A DNA stretch of 64,000 nt. Origin: Bacillota bacterium. Lineage in GTDB: Bacteria > Bacillota > Clostridia > Acetivibrionales > DTU013. The position numbers were made by a program, and so were the translations under genes. The stretch is taken from contig JAEYOP010000040.1 of NCBI GenBank assembly GCA_023411575.1, positions 496,001 to 560,000 of the forward strand. Reading direction: 5' to 3'. Below the pieces are notes generated by a model that saw nothing but the letters and a program-made list of their open reading frames with translations, made no database searches and was not told the DNA's origin. Of the stretch, positions 56,841 to 64,000 are shown in pieces (position 1 is the stretch's first letter; the number at the start of each line of letters is the position of its first letter).

Positions 56841-57593
56841 ATGTACCGTCTTATCATTGTCGAAGATGAAGAAAATATACGTCAGGGTTTGCTCTATCTT
56901 TTCCCGTGGGAAGATCTGAATTTTCGTATAGCAGGCGACTTTTCGAACGGCAGGGATGCGCTTTCTTTCATTGAGGCAAACGAGGTGGATGCGGTATTGA
57001 CCGATATACGGCTGCCCGTCATGGATGGCATCGAACTGGCTCAATCCATCCAGGCTCTCAAGCAGGATATAAGCGTTGTTTTCCTTACCGGCCACCGTGA
57101 TTTTGAATACGCGCAGCAGGCTGTGAAATGCGGTGTGAAGGACTTTCTGCTAAAACCCGTTAAATACAAGGAGCTTGTGTTATCCTTCCTGGGTATCAAG
57201 GAAATGCTGGATTCCAGGACCAGGGCCCGGAATGGAGCCAATCCGTCCGAAGACGGGCAGACAGGCGGCACGCATTATGATCGCGTGATTTCAGCTGTTA
57301 AAAAGTATATAACCGAAAACATCAAAGCCGCCACGCTCGAAGATGCGGCAATCTCGGTCAACCTCAGCAGCGGTTATCTGTCGCGCCTGTTCAGGGAGAA
57401 AACAGGCATGACCTTTACCGAATATGTGATAAGGGAAAAAATGAAACATGCCGCGGTGCTATTGAAAAGCACGGATTACAGGACATACGAGATCGCAGAT
57501 ATGGTCGGCTACGACAACCCGCGGAATTTTTCAAGGGCTTTCAAGCAGCATTACGGCATGACACCGAGCGAATACAGGGAACAGGGGTCTTGA
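56841..57593 (+). CDS. YesN-type response regulator (receiver plus AraC DNA-binding domain)
   Basis: 250 residues from ATG 56841 (GAGGGA upstream). Receiver with Asp9-Glu10 acidic pair and phospho-acceptor Asp55 (VLTDIRLP), Lys in FLLKPV; C-terminal AraC pair of helix-turn-helix units (LEDAAISVNLSSGYLSRLF and TYEIADMVGYDNPRNFSRAF). Controls the divergent sugar transporter operon by context. The kinase gene begins three bases after its stop. Confidence 0.94.
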   Translation: MYRLIIVEDEENIRQGLLYLFPWEDLNFRIAGDFSNGRDALSFIEANEVDAVLTDIRLPVMDGIELAQSIQALKQDISVVFLTGHRDFEYAQQAVKCGVKDFLLKPVKYKELVLSFLGIKEMLDSRTRARNGANPSEDGQTGGTHYDRVISAVKKYITENIKAATLEDAAISVNLSSGYLSRLFREKTGMTFTEYVIREKMKHAAVLLKSTDYRTYEIADMVGYDNPRNFSRAFKQHYGMTPSEYREQGS

Positions 57594-57596
57594 TCC

Positions 57597-59387
57597 ATGC
57601 GGCGCAAATATTTTATACGTAAACTGATCACCTATCTGGTCGCCATGACGCTTCCGATCCTCCTTCTCGGAATGTCATTCTTTTTTTATACGGCGACCAG
57701 CCTCCGGTCCGACATTGATATCCGTTCCAGAAACATTTCCGACCTCGGCGGAAAACAGCTGGAGATGATCTTGAATACGACCTCCGACCTGAATGTGCTT
57801 TTCAGCAACAACCCGGCGCTCACTCTTGTCCTGTCCAAGATCCTGAACGCGCAAAAATTGAACTATGCAGAATCCAACTATCAGAACATCATCAGTTCGA
57901 TCCTGAATTCGACTACCAATTCCAGGAGATTCATCGACTCCATCTACCTTTACCAGAACAATTCTCTCGGCAATTATTTCCGTACAGGCTCAATGATGGT
58001 CAACATAAAGGACTCCTACGACACCCAGTGGCTCCGGATCTACCAGACCTCCTCTGTAAATGAGAATTTATGGATCGTAAAGAGGACTACCAAATATTAT
58101 AAGTTTGAAACGTCCAGGGAAGTCATTTCCATTTTTCAACGCCTCAGCAATACACAGGGCGTCATTGTGCTCAACCTGAGACCCGATGAATTGACGCACA
58201 GTTTGGACGCATTGCAGATGTATGAATCCGAAAGCATCCTTGTGATCGATTCCAACCGGATGCTGCTGTTCAATAACAGCAACGCCGATGGAATGAAATT
58301 TGACCCCGGCGTCGGTTTAGACCAGCAGTTTGCCAGAAAAACGAGCCTGGATAACCAAAAGGGGATGTTCCATGTCGAGTATAACGGCCGGAAATACCTG
58401 ATGACCGATGTTCCTTCCAACAAGTACGGCCTGCACTTCATCTCCCTTGTCCCCGAAAAAGAAGTTTACAGCTTGCTGCGACAGATACTCCTGTTTGTGG
58501 GCATCGCACTGCTCGTCGCTTTTTGTATTAGCTTTATTCTTAGCTACACTCTCACGAGAAAGAGTTTCCATCAGATCGACGTGATCCTTGAAACGCTGAA
58601 GGATGCGGAAAATGGCGTCTACAACACAAAGGAGCCCGCGTATTTCCGCGACGAATATGATACCATTCTCAATAACATTCTAGGCACTTTTATCCGAAAC
58701 AGTTACCTGAGCCTGCAGCTCAATGAATTGGAACTCCGCGAGAAGACTGCCGAACTGATCGCCCTTCAGCTCCAGATAAATCCCCACTTTCTTTTCAACA
58801 CCTTGCAGGCCATAGATCTGGAGATACTGAAAAATACCCGTACCCCGACCCCAGCCAATACTCTCATAGAGAATCTGTCGGACATCCTCAAGTATTCGCT
58901 GGGGAACCCTGATCACATCGTTTCACTGCGCGAAGAAATACAAAACAGCAAAAAATACCTGCAGATCATGACTTTCAGAAACCCAAACATGTTTATGGCT
59001 TTCTGGGAATATGACGAGGACATACTGGATACGCCGGTCATGCGACTGATATTCCAGCCTTTGATCGAGAACTGCATCTATCACGGTATAAAACCGATGC
59101 AGGAAAAAGGCCTGCTTCGAATCCGCATAATAAAAAGGCGTAACGGCCTGCACATCCGGGTGACGGACAACGGATCGGGTATCCCCAGGCCGGTTCTGGA
59201 ACAGCTTCGCAGTGAAATCAACCAATCCAATTTTAACGAAAGGCATATCGGGCTTCAGAATACGAATAAGCGTCTGATTCTTTCCTATGGTCCAAAGTCT
59301 GCGCTCCGGATTAACAGCAAGCCTGGCCTGGGCACAGTCATCTCCTTTTTCATACCGGCAGATCCGGATATCAAACCGCAGGAATAA
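57597..59387 (+). CDS. YesM-type sensor histidine kinase
   Basis: 596 residues. Membrane helices at about 10-33 and 298-318 enclose a 260-residue outside sensor. After a HAMP-like segment comes the His_kinase domain with LQLQINPHFLFNTLQAIDLE (His in NPHFLFN) and an ATPase domain with DNGSGIP and GLQNTNKRL. This is the LytS/YesM class that senses extracellular sugars or binding proteins. Cotranscribed with the regulator. Confidence 0.94.
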   Translation: MRRKYFIRKLITYLVAMTLPILLLGMSFFFYTATSLRSDIDIRSRNISDLGGKQLEMILNTTSDLNVLFSNNPALTLVLSKILNAQKLNYAESNYQNIISSILNSTTNSRRFIDSIYLYQNNSLGNYFRTGSMMVNIKDSYDTQWLRIYQTSSVNENLWIVKRTTKYYKFETSREVISIFQRLSNTQGVIVLNLRPDELTHSLDALQMYESESILVIDSNRMLLFNNSNADGMKFDPGVGLDQQFARKTSLDNQKGMFHVEYNGRKYLMTDVPSNKYGLHFISLVPEKEVYSLLRQILLFVGIALLVAFCISFILSYTLTRKSFHQIDVILETLKDAENGVYNTKEPAYFRDEYDTILNNILGTFIRNSYLSLQLNELELREKTAELIALQLQINPHFLFNTLQAIDLEILKNTRTPTPANTLIENLSDILKYSLGNPDHIVSLREEIQNSKKYLQIMTFRNPNMFMAFWEYDEDILDTPVMRLIFQPLIENCIYHGIKPMQEKGLLRIRIIKRRNGLHIRVTDNGSGIPRPVLEQLRSEINQSNFNERHIGLQNTNKRLILSYGPKSALRINSKPGLGTVISFFIPADPDIKPQE

Positions 59388-59426
59388 CCAACCGGCAAAG
59401 AAAGGATACAAGCATTGTCCGACTGC

Positions 59427-59465
59427 AAAAAAGCCCTTTCATGTTTGACATAAAAGGGCTTTTAT
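59427..59465. terminator. Bidirectional terminator
   Basis: AAAAGCCCTTT and AAAGGGCTTTT with a 14-base loop, A-rich on the left and T-rich on the right, so it can end both the kinase operon and the convergent flotillin transcript. Confidence 0.85.
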
Positions 59466-59479
59466 ATGCATCGAAACCG

Positions 59480-60901
59480 TTATTTCGCTTCCGGTTTGGC
59501 CGCTTCGCCTTCGCCCGCATACTTTTTCAGGATGTTTGTGATATCCACTCCGGTCAATCCCTTGACCGTCTCCGGCAGCTGCGCCATGATGTTCGTGATG
59601 TCCTTCGTGATCTTGGACGCGCCCGAATCCCCGATCATAATGATCTTCTCGGTCTTGGTCAACGGCTGGGCGATGGCCGACGCAATCTGCGGCAGCTTTT
59701 CAATGACCATCTGGGCCATGGCCGCGTCGTTGAACTGTTTGTAGGCTTCCGCCTTCTTGGCAAGGGCCGCGGCTTCCGCTTCTCCCTTGGCCTGGATGAT
59801 CTCGGCTTCCGCAAGACCTGCCGCCTTGATGGCTTCCGCTCTCGCGAGACCCTCCGCCTTGATGGCGTAGGACTGGCCTTCCGCCTCCTTGGATTTCCGG
59901 ATCCTGTCCGCTTCCGCAGAGATCTCCGTCTTATATTTCTCGGCTTCCGCAGGCTTCCGGACCATGGCGTCGAGTTCCTTTTCCTTCCTCAGCGCTTCCT
60001 GCTCCTGCAGCTCGATTCCCTTCTGCTTCTTGACGATCTCGACCTTCATTTCTTCGGCCGAAACCTCCTGCTGGATGACGAATTTCTTCTTGTCGTAGGA
60101 AAGGTCGGCTTCCGCCTTTCTTTCGTTGATGGAGGCCTGGTAATCCGCGACCTTCATTTCCTTATCCCTGTTGGACTCGGCAACCTTGGTTTCGGCCAGA
60201 TACTTCGCGGTCTGACCGGCCTGCATCGCCTCGGCGCTCTTGATGTCCGCATCCCTCTTGGCTTCCGCCTGGCCGATGACGGCATCCCTCTGGACCCTCG
60301 CGATCTGCGCCTTACCGAGGCTTTCCAGGTACCCGTTCTTATCGGCGATCTCCCGGATGGTAAAGGATATGATCTTCAAGCCCATGTTCGCCAGATCGCC
60401 GGCGGCAAGCTCCTGTACCTTCTGTGCGAACGCATCCCTGTTCTGATTGATCTCTTCCACCGTCAGATTGCCTACGATGGAACGCAGGTGGCCTTCCAGA
60501 GTCTGGGTGCCTATGCGCCGGATTTCGTCTTCCTTCAGACTTAGGAACTGTTCGGCTGCCGTTGCAATCGCTTCCTGGGTGGAATCGATCTTGACCTGGG
60601 CAATACCGTCAACCGTCACCTGTACGCCCTGCGAGGTATACGCGCTGGAATTGACATCCAGCGGCATGATCCGGAGCGATATGGTCTTCGAAATTTCGAA
60701 AACCGGCCACACGAATGTTGCTCCGCCCCGGACGATCCGGAAGCCTACGACCTGACCGTTGGACAGTTTCTTCTTCCGTCCTGAGACGATCAATGCCTCA
60801 TCCGGCCCCACCTTTACATATCGTCCCACAAATACGGATATCAGGATGAAGATGACGACGACCGCTATAATGGCCGCTATTACTGGTAATGCATATGGCA
60901 T
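59480..60901 (-). CDS. floT: Flotillin-like SPFH-domain protein
   Basis: 473 residues. N-terminal membrane helix (about 5-26), SPFH domain (about 30-200; YTSQGVQVTVDGIAQVKI, LRSIVGNLTVEEINQNRD) and a long Ala/Glu/Lys coiled coil with repeated AEAE motifs (about 205-400), then a hydrophobic tail. Organises membrane microdomains at the inner face. Lies directly after an NfeD-type gene, as in the yuaFG operon of Bacillus. Mostly helical with strong charge. Confidence 0.95.
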   Translation of the reverse strand: MPYALPVIAAIIAVVVIFILISVFVGRYVKVGPDEALIVSGRKKKLSNGQVVGFRIVRGGATFVWPVFEISKTISLRIMPLDVNSSAYTSQGVQVTVDGIAQVKIDSTQEAIATAAEQFLSLKEDEIRRIGTQTLEGHLRSIVGNLTVEEINQNRDAFAQKVQELAAGDLANMGLKIISFTIREIADKNGYLESLGKAQIARVQRDAVIGQAEAKRDADIKSAEAMQAGQTAKYLAETKVAESNRDKEMKVADYQASINERKAEADLSYDKKKFVIQQEVSAEEMKVEIVKKQKGIELQEQEALRKEKELDAMVRKPAEAEKYKTEISAEADRIRKSKEAEGQSYAIKAEGLARAEAIKAAGLAEAEIIQAKGEAEAAALAKKAEAYKQFNDAAMAQMVIEKLPQIASAIAQPLTKTEKIIMIGDSGASKITKDITNIMAQLPETVKGLTGVDITNILKKYAGEGEAAKPEAK

Positions 60902-60927
60902 TTCAAAGCCCTCCTTAATGATTTATT

Positions 60928-61563
60928 TTACGCATTGCTGCGTGGTCTTTCCCCTATGTCCCGGTTGGTTTCTTCTTCGGGAATTTCGATCTCGTCGATG
61001 GTCAGCTTCTGCTGGACGGCGGCTACGTTTCCTGCGACCTCCCTTATGATCACGGCCGCCCCGCGGGGAATTCCGCCGTCTTCCGTAGATTTCGCGGACA
61101 TTGTGTAACGGATTCCGTTGGCAACATAGGCAATCTCCCCCAGGCCTTTTTCCGGTATGGGCGTCAGCACCTCGGCCTCGGTGTCCGCCAGATCGTCCAG
61201 CGAAAATATGGAGTTGGACTGGGAATTGTACAGGAACCTCACGATCCCAAAAAAGATTCCGGCCCCGATTGCTCCGGCAAAGCCCAGTGCGGTCACCGTA
61301 CTCCAGATATCGCTCATGCCGAAGCCCTTGTTCGCTATGAGGCCCACCGCGCCGAATGCAGTTATGGCGCTTGCAATGACGAGCGGATTGAACGGCGACG
61401 GTCCGTCGCTTGCATGATGCGACCCGTCGGCGCCGCCGTGGTCAATGCCATGGTCGATGCCGTGTCCTCCCAGGACCAGGGAGATAACGGAATAAAAAGC
61501 GCCGAATGCAAGACATCCTATAAATACGTAAAGCAGACAACCACCCCCTATCCATATTACCAT
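60928..61563 (-). CDS. NfeD/YuaF-type membrane protein with a His-rich loop
   Basis: 211 residues. Membrane segments at about 5-30, 60-80 and 85-110, and a C-terminal OB-like NfeD domain (about 125-195; LADTEAEVLTPIPEKGLGEIAYV). Partner of the flotillin encoded 26 bases downstream. Between the first two helices lies a loop with seven histidines in about 20 residues (GHGIDHGIDHGGADGSHH), which could bind metal ions; such a loop is not part of the standard family. Confidence 0.88.
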   Translation of the reverse strand: MVIWIGGGCLLYVFIGCLAFGAFYSVISLVLGGHGIDHGIDHGGADGSHHASDGPSPFNPLVIASAITAFGAVGLIANKGFGMSDIWSTVTALGFAGAIGAGIFFGIVRFLYNSQSNSIFSLDDLADTEAEVLTPIPEKGLGEIAYVANGIRYTMSAKSTEDGGIPRGAAVIIREVAGNVAAVQQKLTIDEIEIPEEETNRDIGERPRSNA

Positions 61564-61701
61564 AACCGCGGCAAAGAATAAATGCTTTGGGAAGTTTTTA
61601 CATGTACTATTGGGCGCCCATTGGACTTTCCATACAATATACGCTGCGAATTCCGGTTTAGTCTTGCCGCTGCGGAAGAAATCTTTCCGCCGGTTCCCCC
61701 G

Positions 61702-61749
61702 AAAAAAAGGACCGCCCCCGGTTGATGGCCAACCTGGGAAACAGTCCTT
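61702..61749 (-). terminator. Terminator after amt
   Basis: Minus strand AAGGACTG...GGTTG-GCCA-TCAACC...CGGTCCTTTTTTT: a long imperfect stem with a seven-base U run, 46 bases past the amt stop. Confidence 0.85.
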
Positions 61750-61794
61750 CGCAGAAATTTATTCTATATCGGGTTCTATGTCGGGATCGAGCGG

Positions 61795-63138
61795 TCAAAT
61801 CTCCTCCGCCTTCAGTTTGATTCCCGCAGCGGCCGTTCTTTCCGGAGCAGCGCTCTCTTCGGTCTCCTCAAGGATCAGATTGTCATCTATCGTTATCTGT
61901 GCATAAGACCTCATCCCATGTTCACTCATATCAAGGCCTTCCACTTCATCATCCACACTGACCCGGATGCCGCTGACCGCCTTAAGCAGCTTGAATACGG
62001 CGAAAGTCGCCAGGAACGCCCAGAGCGAAACGACGGCAAGCCCCAGCAGCTGCACACCGAGAAGCTTGAAGCCTCCGCCGAAGAGCAAGCCCTTTGCCGG
62101 GCCTATGGAGGCAAAAAGCCCCACTGCAATCGTACCGAACGAGCCGCAGACGCCATGAACCGCTATCGCACCCACAGGGTCGTCCGCATGGACCCTGTCC
62201 ATGAATTCGACTCCAAACACGACCAGGACGCCGGCTATCGCGCCGATAATAACGGCACTGACCGTATTGACGTACGCACAGCCTGCGGTAATGGATACGA
62301 GACCGGCCAATGCGCCGTTGAGCGTCATACTCGGATCGACCTTGCCGTAGCGGGCTCTTGTGAACAGGGCGCTCACCAGGCCGCCGGCCGCAGCCGCGAG
62401 ATTGGTGGCGACCACAATGTGGGCTATGCTGCCGTCCAGCCCGTTCAGCGCGCTTCCCGGGTTGAAGCCGAACCAGCCGAACCACAGGATAAAGGCGCCG
62501 AGCGCCGCAAGCGGCATACTGTGTCCGGGCACGACATTCGCGCTTCCGTCCTTTTTATACTTGCCCGTCCTGGGGCCGAGGACCAGCACCGCCGCGAGAG
62601 AGGCCCAGCCGCCGACGGAATGAACGGCCGCCGATCCGGCGAAGTCGAGCATGCCCATTTTTGCAAACAACCCGTCCGGGTTCCACACCAGATGGCCGGC
62701 TATGGGATAAATCACGGCCGTTGCCGCAAAGCTGAATACCATATAGGGCAGGAATTTCATCCTCTCCGCAACCGCACCCGATACGATGGTGGCAACCGCT
62801 ACCGCAAAGGCGGCCTGGAACATCCAGTAGACCTCCACGGGAAGCCCGTATTGTTTCAATAAGGGCAGATTGTCCATGGAACCTTGAAGCAGGAAGCCCG
62901 TGGTGCCAAAAATGCCGAATCTGCTAAGACCGTACATGAGCCCGAAACCGATGAGAAAATAGCCGAGAAGGCCGGAACAGCAATCGATGAAAACCTTCAT
63001 GATAATATTCAATGAATTCTTTGCCCTGATAAAACCGGCTTCCAGCATGGCAAACCCGGCTTCCATAAAAAACACCAGCGCCGCTGCCAGAAGCACCCAT
63101 ACGGTATTTAAACCCGAAGCGATAGTACTGATATCCAT
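61795..63138 (-). CDS. amt: Ammonium transporter Amt
   Basis: 447 residues from ATG 63138 (AGGATGGG upstream); longer frames include leader sequence. Eleven membrane helices are expected. Family marks are FFMEAGFAMLEAGFIRAKNS (about 23-42), the twin-His pore residues in AVHSVGGWASL and HADDPVGAIAVHGVCGSFGT, and LWFGWFGFNPGSAL. The C-terminal tail after the last helix is about 50 residues longer and acidic (EETEESAAPERTA). No GlnK/PII gene is next to it in the window. It is expressed through an attenuated leader, so nitrogen control by antitermination is possible. Confidence 0.95.
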   Translation of the reverse strand: MDISTIASGLNTVWVLLAAALVFFMEAGFAMLEAGFIRAKNSLNIIMKVFIDCCSGLLGYFLIGFGLMYGLSRFGIFGTTGFLLQGSMDNLPLLKQYGLPVEVYWMFQAAFAVAVATIVSGAVAERMKFLPYMVFSFAATAVIYPIAGHLVWNPDGLFAKMGMLDFAGSAAVHSVGGWASLAAVLVLGPRTGKYKKDGSANVVPGHSMPLAALGAFILWFGWFGFNPGSALNGLDGSIAHIVVATNLAAAAGGLVSALFTRARYGKVDPSMTLNGALAGLVSITAGCAYVNTVSAVIIGAIAGVLVVFGVEFMDRVHADDPVGAIAVHGVCGSFGTIAVGLFASIGPAKGLLFGGGFKLLGVQLLGLAVVSLWAFLATFAVFKLLKAVSGIRVSVDDEVEGLDMSEHGMRSYAQITIDDNLILEETEESAAPERTAAAGIKLKAEEI

Positions 63139-63193
63139 AAATACCCATCCTGTCCTATCCACCGGCCACACTGCCCCGGATATCCAATAAATT

Positions 63194-63232
63194 AAAAAGC
63201 CCTGCATGCGAAATAAAATTCGCACACAGGGC
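63194..63232 (-). terminator. Attenuator terminator in the amt leader
   Basis: Minus strand GCCCTGTGTGCGAA-TTTTA-TTTCGCATGCAGGGC then TTTTTAATTT. It lies 56 bases before the amt start, inside the transcribed leader. Confidence 0.8.
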
Positions 63233-63329
63233 AGCATTACCCCTTGAATCTTTATACGACCACGTACCGATTACTCCCTCGTAGCTGCAACAATGCAAAT
63301 AAAAAACGGCAACGCTTTTTACGAGATTT

Positions 63330-63358
63330 ATTATATCGGAACGCCCGGCAAAAATCAA
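63330..63358 (-). promoter_or_regulatory. Promoter of amt
   Basis: Minus strand TTGATT, 17-base spacer, TATAAT. Gives a leader of about 185 bases with a UACGA/UCGUA hairpin followed by the attenuator. Confidence 0.8.
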
Positions 63359-63389
63359 TCATCCTTTCAATATAGATCCTGCCGCTCTT

Positions 63390-64000
63390 TCAGTTCATAT
63401 TGAGAATTTTCCCGCCGTCGGGATCTATGTATACAAGCCAGTATCCGAATGCCCCATACCTTGGTCTGTTGCCTTCCGCCTGCACCCATTTGCTTACGTC
63501 GCCGAAGGGCTTTTTATCCACCATGCTCATCCCTGGCACGCCGCAAACCACGTATCTCTTCTCGCGGTCCTTGTGCAGGAAGATTCCCACAATCAGATGC
63601 CGGTATTTATAATGGGCCATCATGACCGCCGGATTGAAAAGCAGCGGAGAACGGATGTTGCACTGGTAAAGCATATTGTTCAGATTGACGGGATTGTCAA
63701 CCCTCCACCAGGTATAGTCGCTCCTGTGGCTGTGAAACGGATCGCACTGCTCAAAATACCGGTCGAGTTCCTCCTTGAGCTGCGAAACGTCCCCTGCCGG
63801 CGGTTCGGTGCAGCAGGCCCTCCCATTGTGCGTCTGGCAGGCCGAGCACGGGTTGACTGCAGCGGCGTCGTTATTTACAAATGCTCCGCACATATTCCCG
63901 TTTAAATACATGCACCCCGTATCCACCCGGTCCTGGGCCTGGTAAAGCATATCCTGCGGTCCCGCCGTCTGCGCCGGTATTGCCTGGGGCGGTATTGTCT
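63390..64000 (-). CDS. Conserved clostridial protein, 5' end beyond window
   Basis: The frame is open to the window edge, giving at least 203 residues; the visible N-terminal part is Pro/Gln-rich (PPQAIPAQTAGPQD), so the gene probably begins further upstream than the ATG at 63950. Cysteines are frequent (GCMYLNGNMCG, NPCSACQTHNGRACC), then a Trp/Tyr-rich globular part: HSHRSDYTWWRVDNP, FNPAVMMAHYKYRHLIVGIF and GAFGYWLVYIDPDGGKILNMN. I do not know a function. Conserved proteins with this ending are frequent in Clostridia in my recollection. Confidence 0.7.
   Translation of the reverse strand, partial: TIPPQAIPAQTAGPQDMLYQAQDRVDTGCMYLNGNMCGAFVNNDAAAVNPCSACQTHNGRACCTEPPAGDVSQLKEELDRYFEQCDPFHSHRSDYTWWRVDNPVNLNNMLYQCNIRSPLLFNPAVMMAHYKYRHLIVGIFLHKDREKRYVVCGVPGMSMVDKKPFGDVSKWVQAEGNRPRYGAFGYWLVYIDPDGGKILNMN

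Noticed and set aside
59441..60544. 367-codon Leu/Arg-rich open frame on the plus strand
   Set aside because: Shadow of the flotillin coiled coil; its repetitive LRRL-type composition mirrors the Ala/Glu repeats of the real gene.

Overview
The window reads as chromosome of a spore-forming, anaerobic Clostridia-type Firmicute. The signs are an alpha/beta small acid-soluble spore protein, a YtxC-family sporulation protein, a methionine synthase whose reactivation domain is a separate gene, a PPi-type phosphofructokinase, consistently strong GGAGG ribosome sites, and two CUT1 sugar transporters without their own ATPase. Most genes lie on the minus strand. The background is moderately GC-rich. 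One clearly AT-richer block (about 45.3-49.6 kb) stands out. No rRNA, credible tRNA, CRISPR array, complete IS element or prophage was seen.

Layout. 0-6.2 kb: cobalt ECF transporter cbiMNQO under a cobalamin riboswitch with its own terminator, next to B12-dependent MetH and its separate activation protein. 6.4-13.6 kb: an acetyltransferase, a large DUF5107-TPR protein divergent from an AraC regulator, a second CbiM-type transporter fused to a PDGLE domain behind an attenuator, and a decayed sugar-binding protein. 13.7-20.6 kb: a membrane AraC regulator, a P-loop/Asp23 protein, ytxC, a GME-fold protein, a candidate hairpin RNA and small spore-type genes. 20.6-24.5 kb: a signalling group (receiver protein, TetR regulator, hybrid histidine kinase) in which the TetR and kinase genes have near-consensus promoters followed by the same TetR-type palindrome. 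24.5-28.2 kb: a CUT1 oligosaccharide transporter. 28.4-45.2 kb: housekeeping and small modules: hom, a RelE/AbrB toxin-antitoxin pair, yebC, a kinase, yigZ, Nudix, hflX with a JAMM-like N-terminus, PPi-phosphofructokinase, a receiver/degenerate GGDEF protein, an Eco57I-type methylase translationally coupled to an enlarged dUTPase, a U32 protein and zapA.

45.4-49.6 kb is an AT-rich accessory island: ECF sigma factor, DUF4367 anti-sigma factor, two secreted proteins, a lipoprotein and a truncated ABC ATPase. 49.7-59.4 kb is a carbohydrate locus: binding protein, two permeases, a glycoside-hydrolase-like protein and a DraG-fold protein with a C-terminal carbohydrate-type domain, divergent from a YesN/YesM-type two-component system. 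59.5-64 kb carries flotillin, NfeD, an ammonium transporter behind an attenuator, and a conserved protein cut by the window edge.

The observations I rate highest are the HflX protein with an exact HxH-x7-SxxD motif, the DraG-fold/GH-like/CUT1 operon, the AT-rich sigma/anti-sigma island, the twin TetR operators, the enlarged dUTPase overlapping a methylase gene, and three unassigned structured RNAs or leaders (12.7-12.8 kb, 19.2-19.3 kb, 63.1-63.3 kb).
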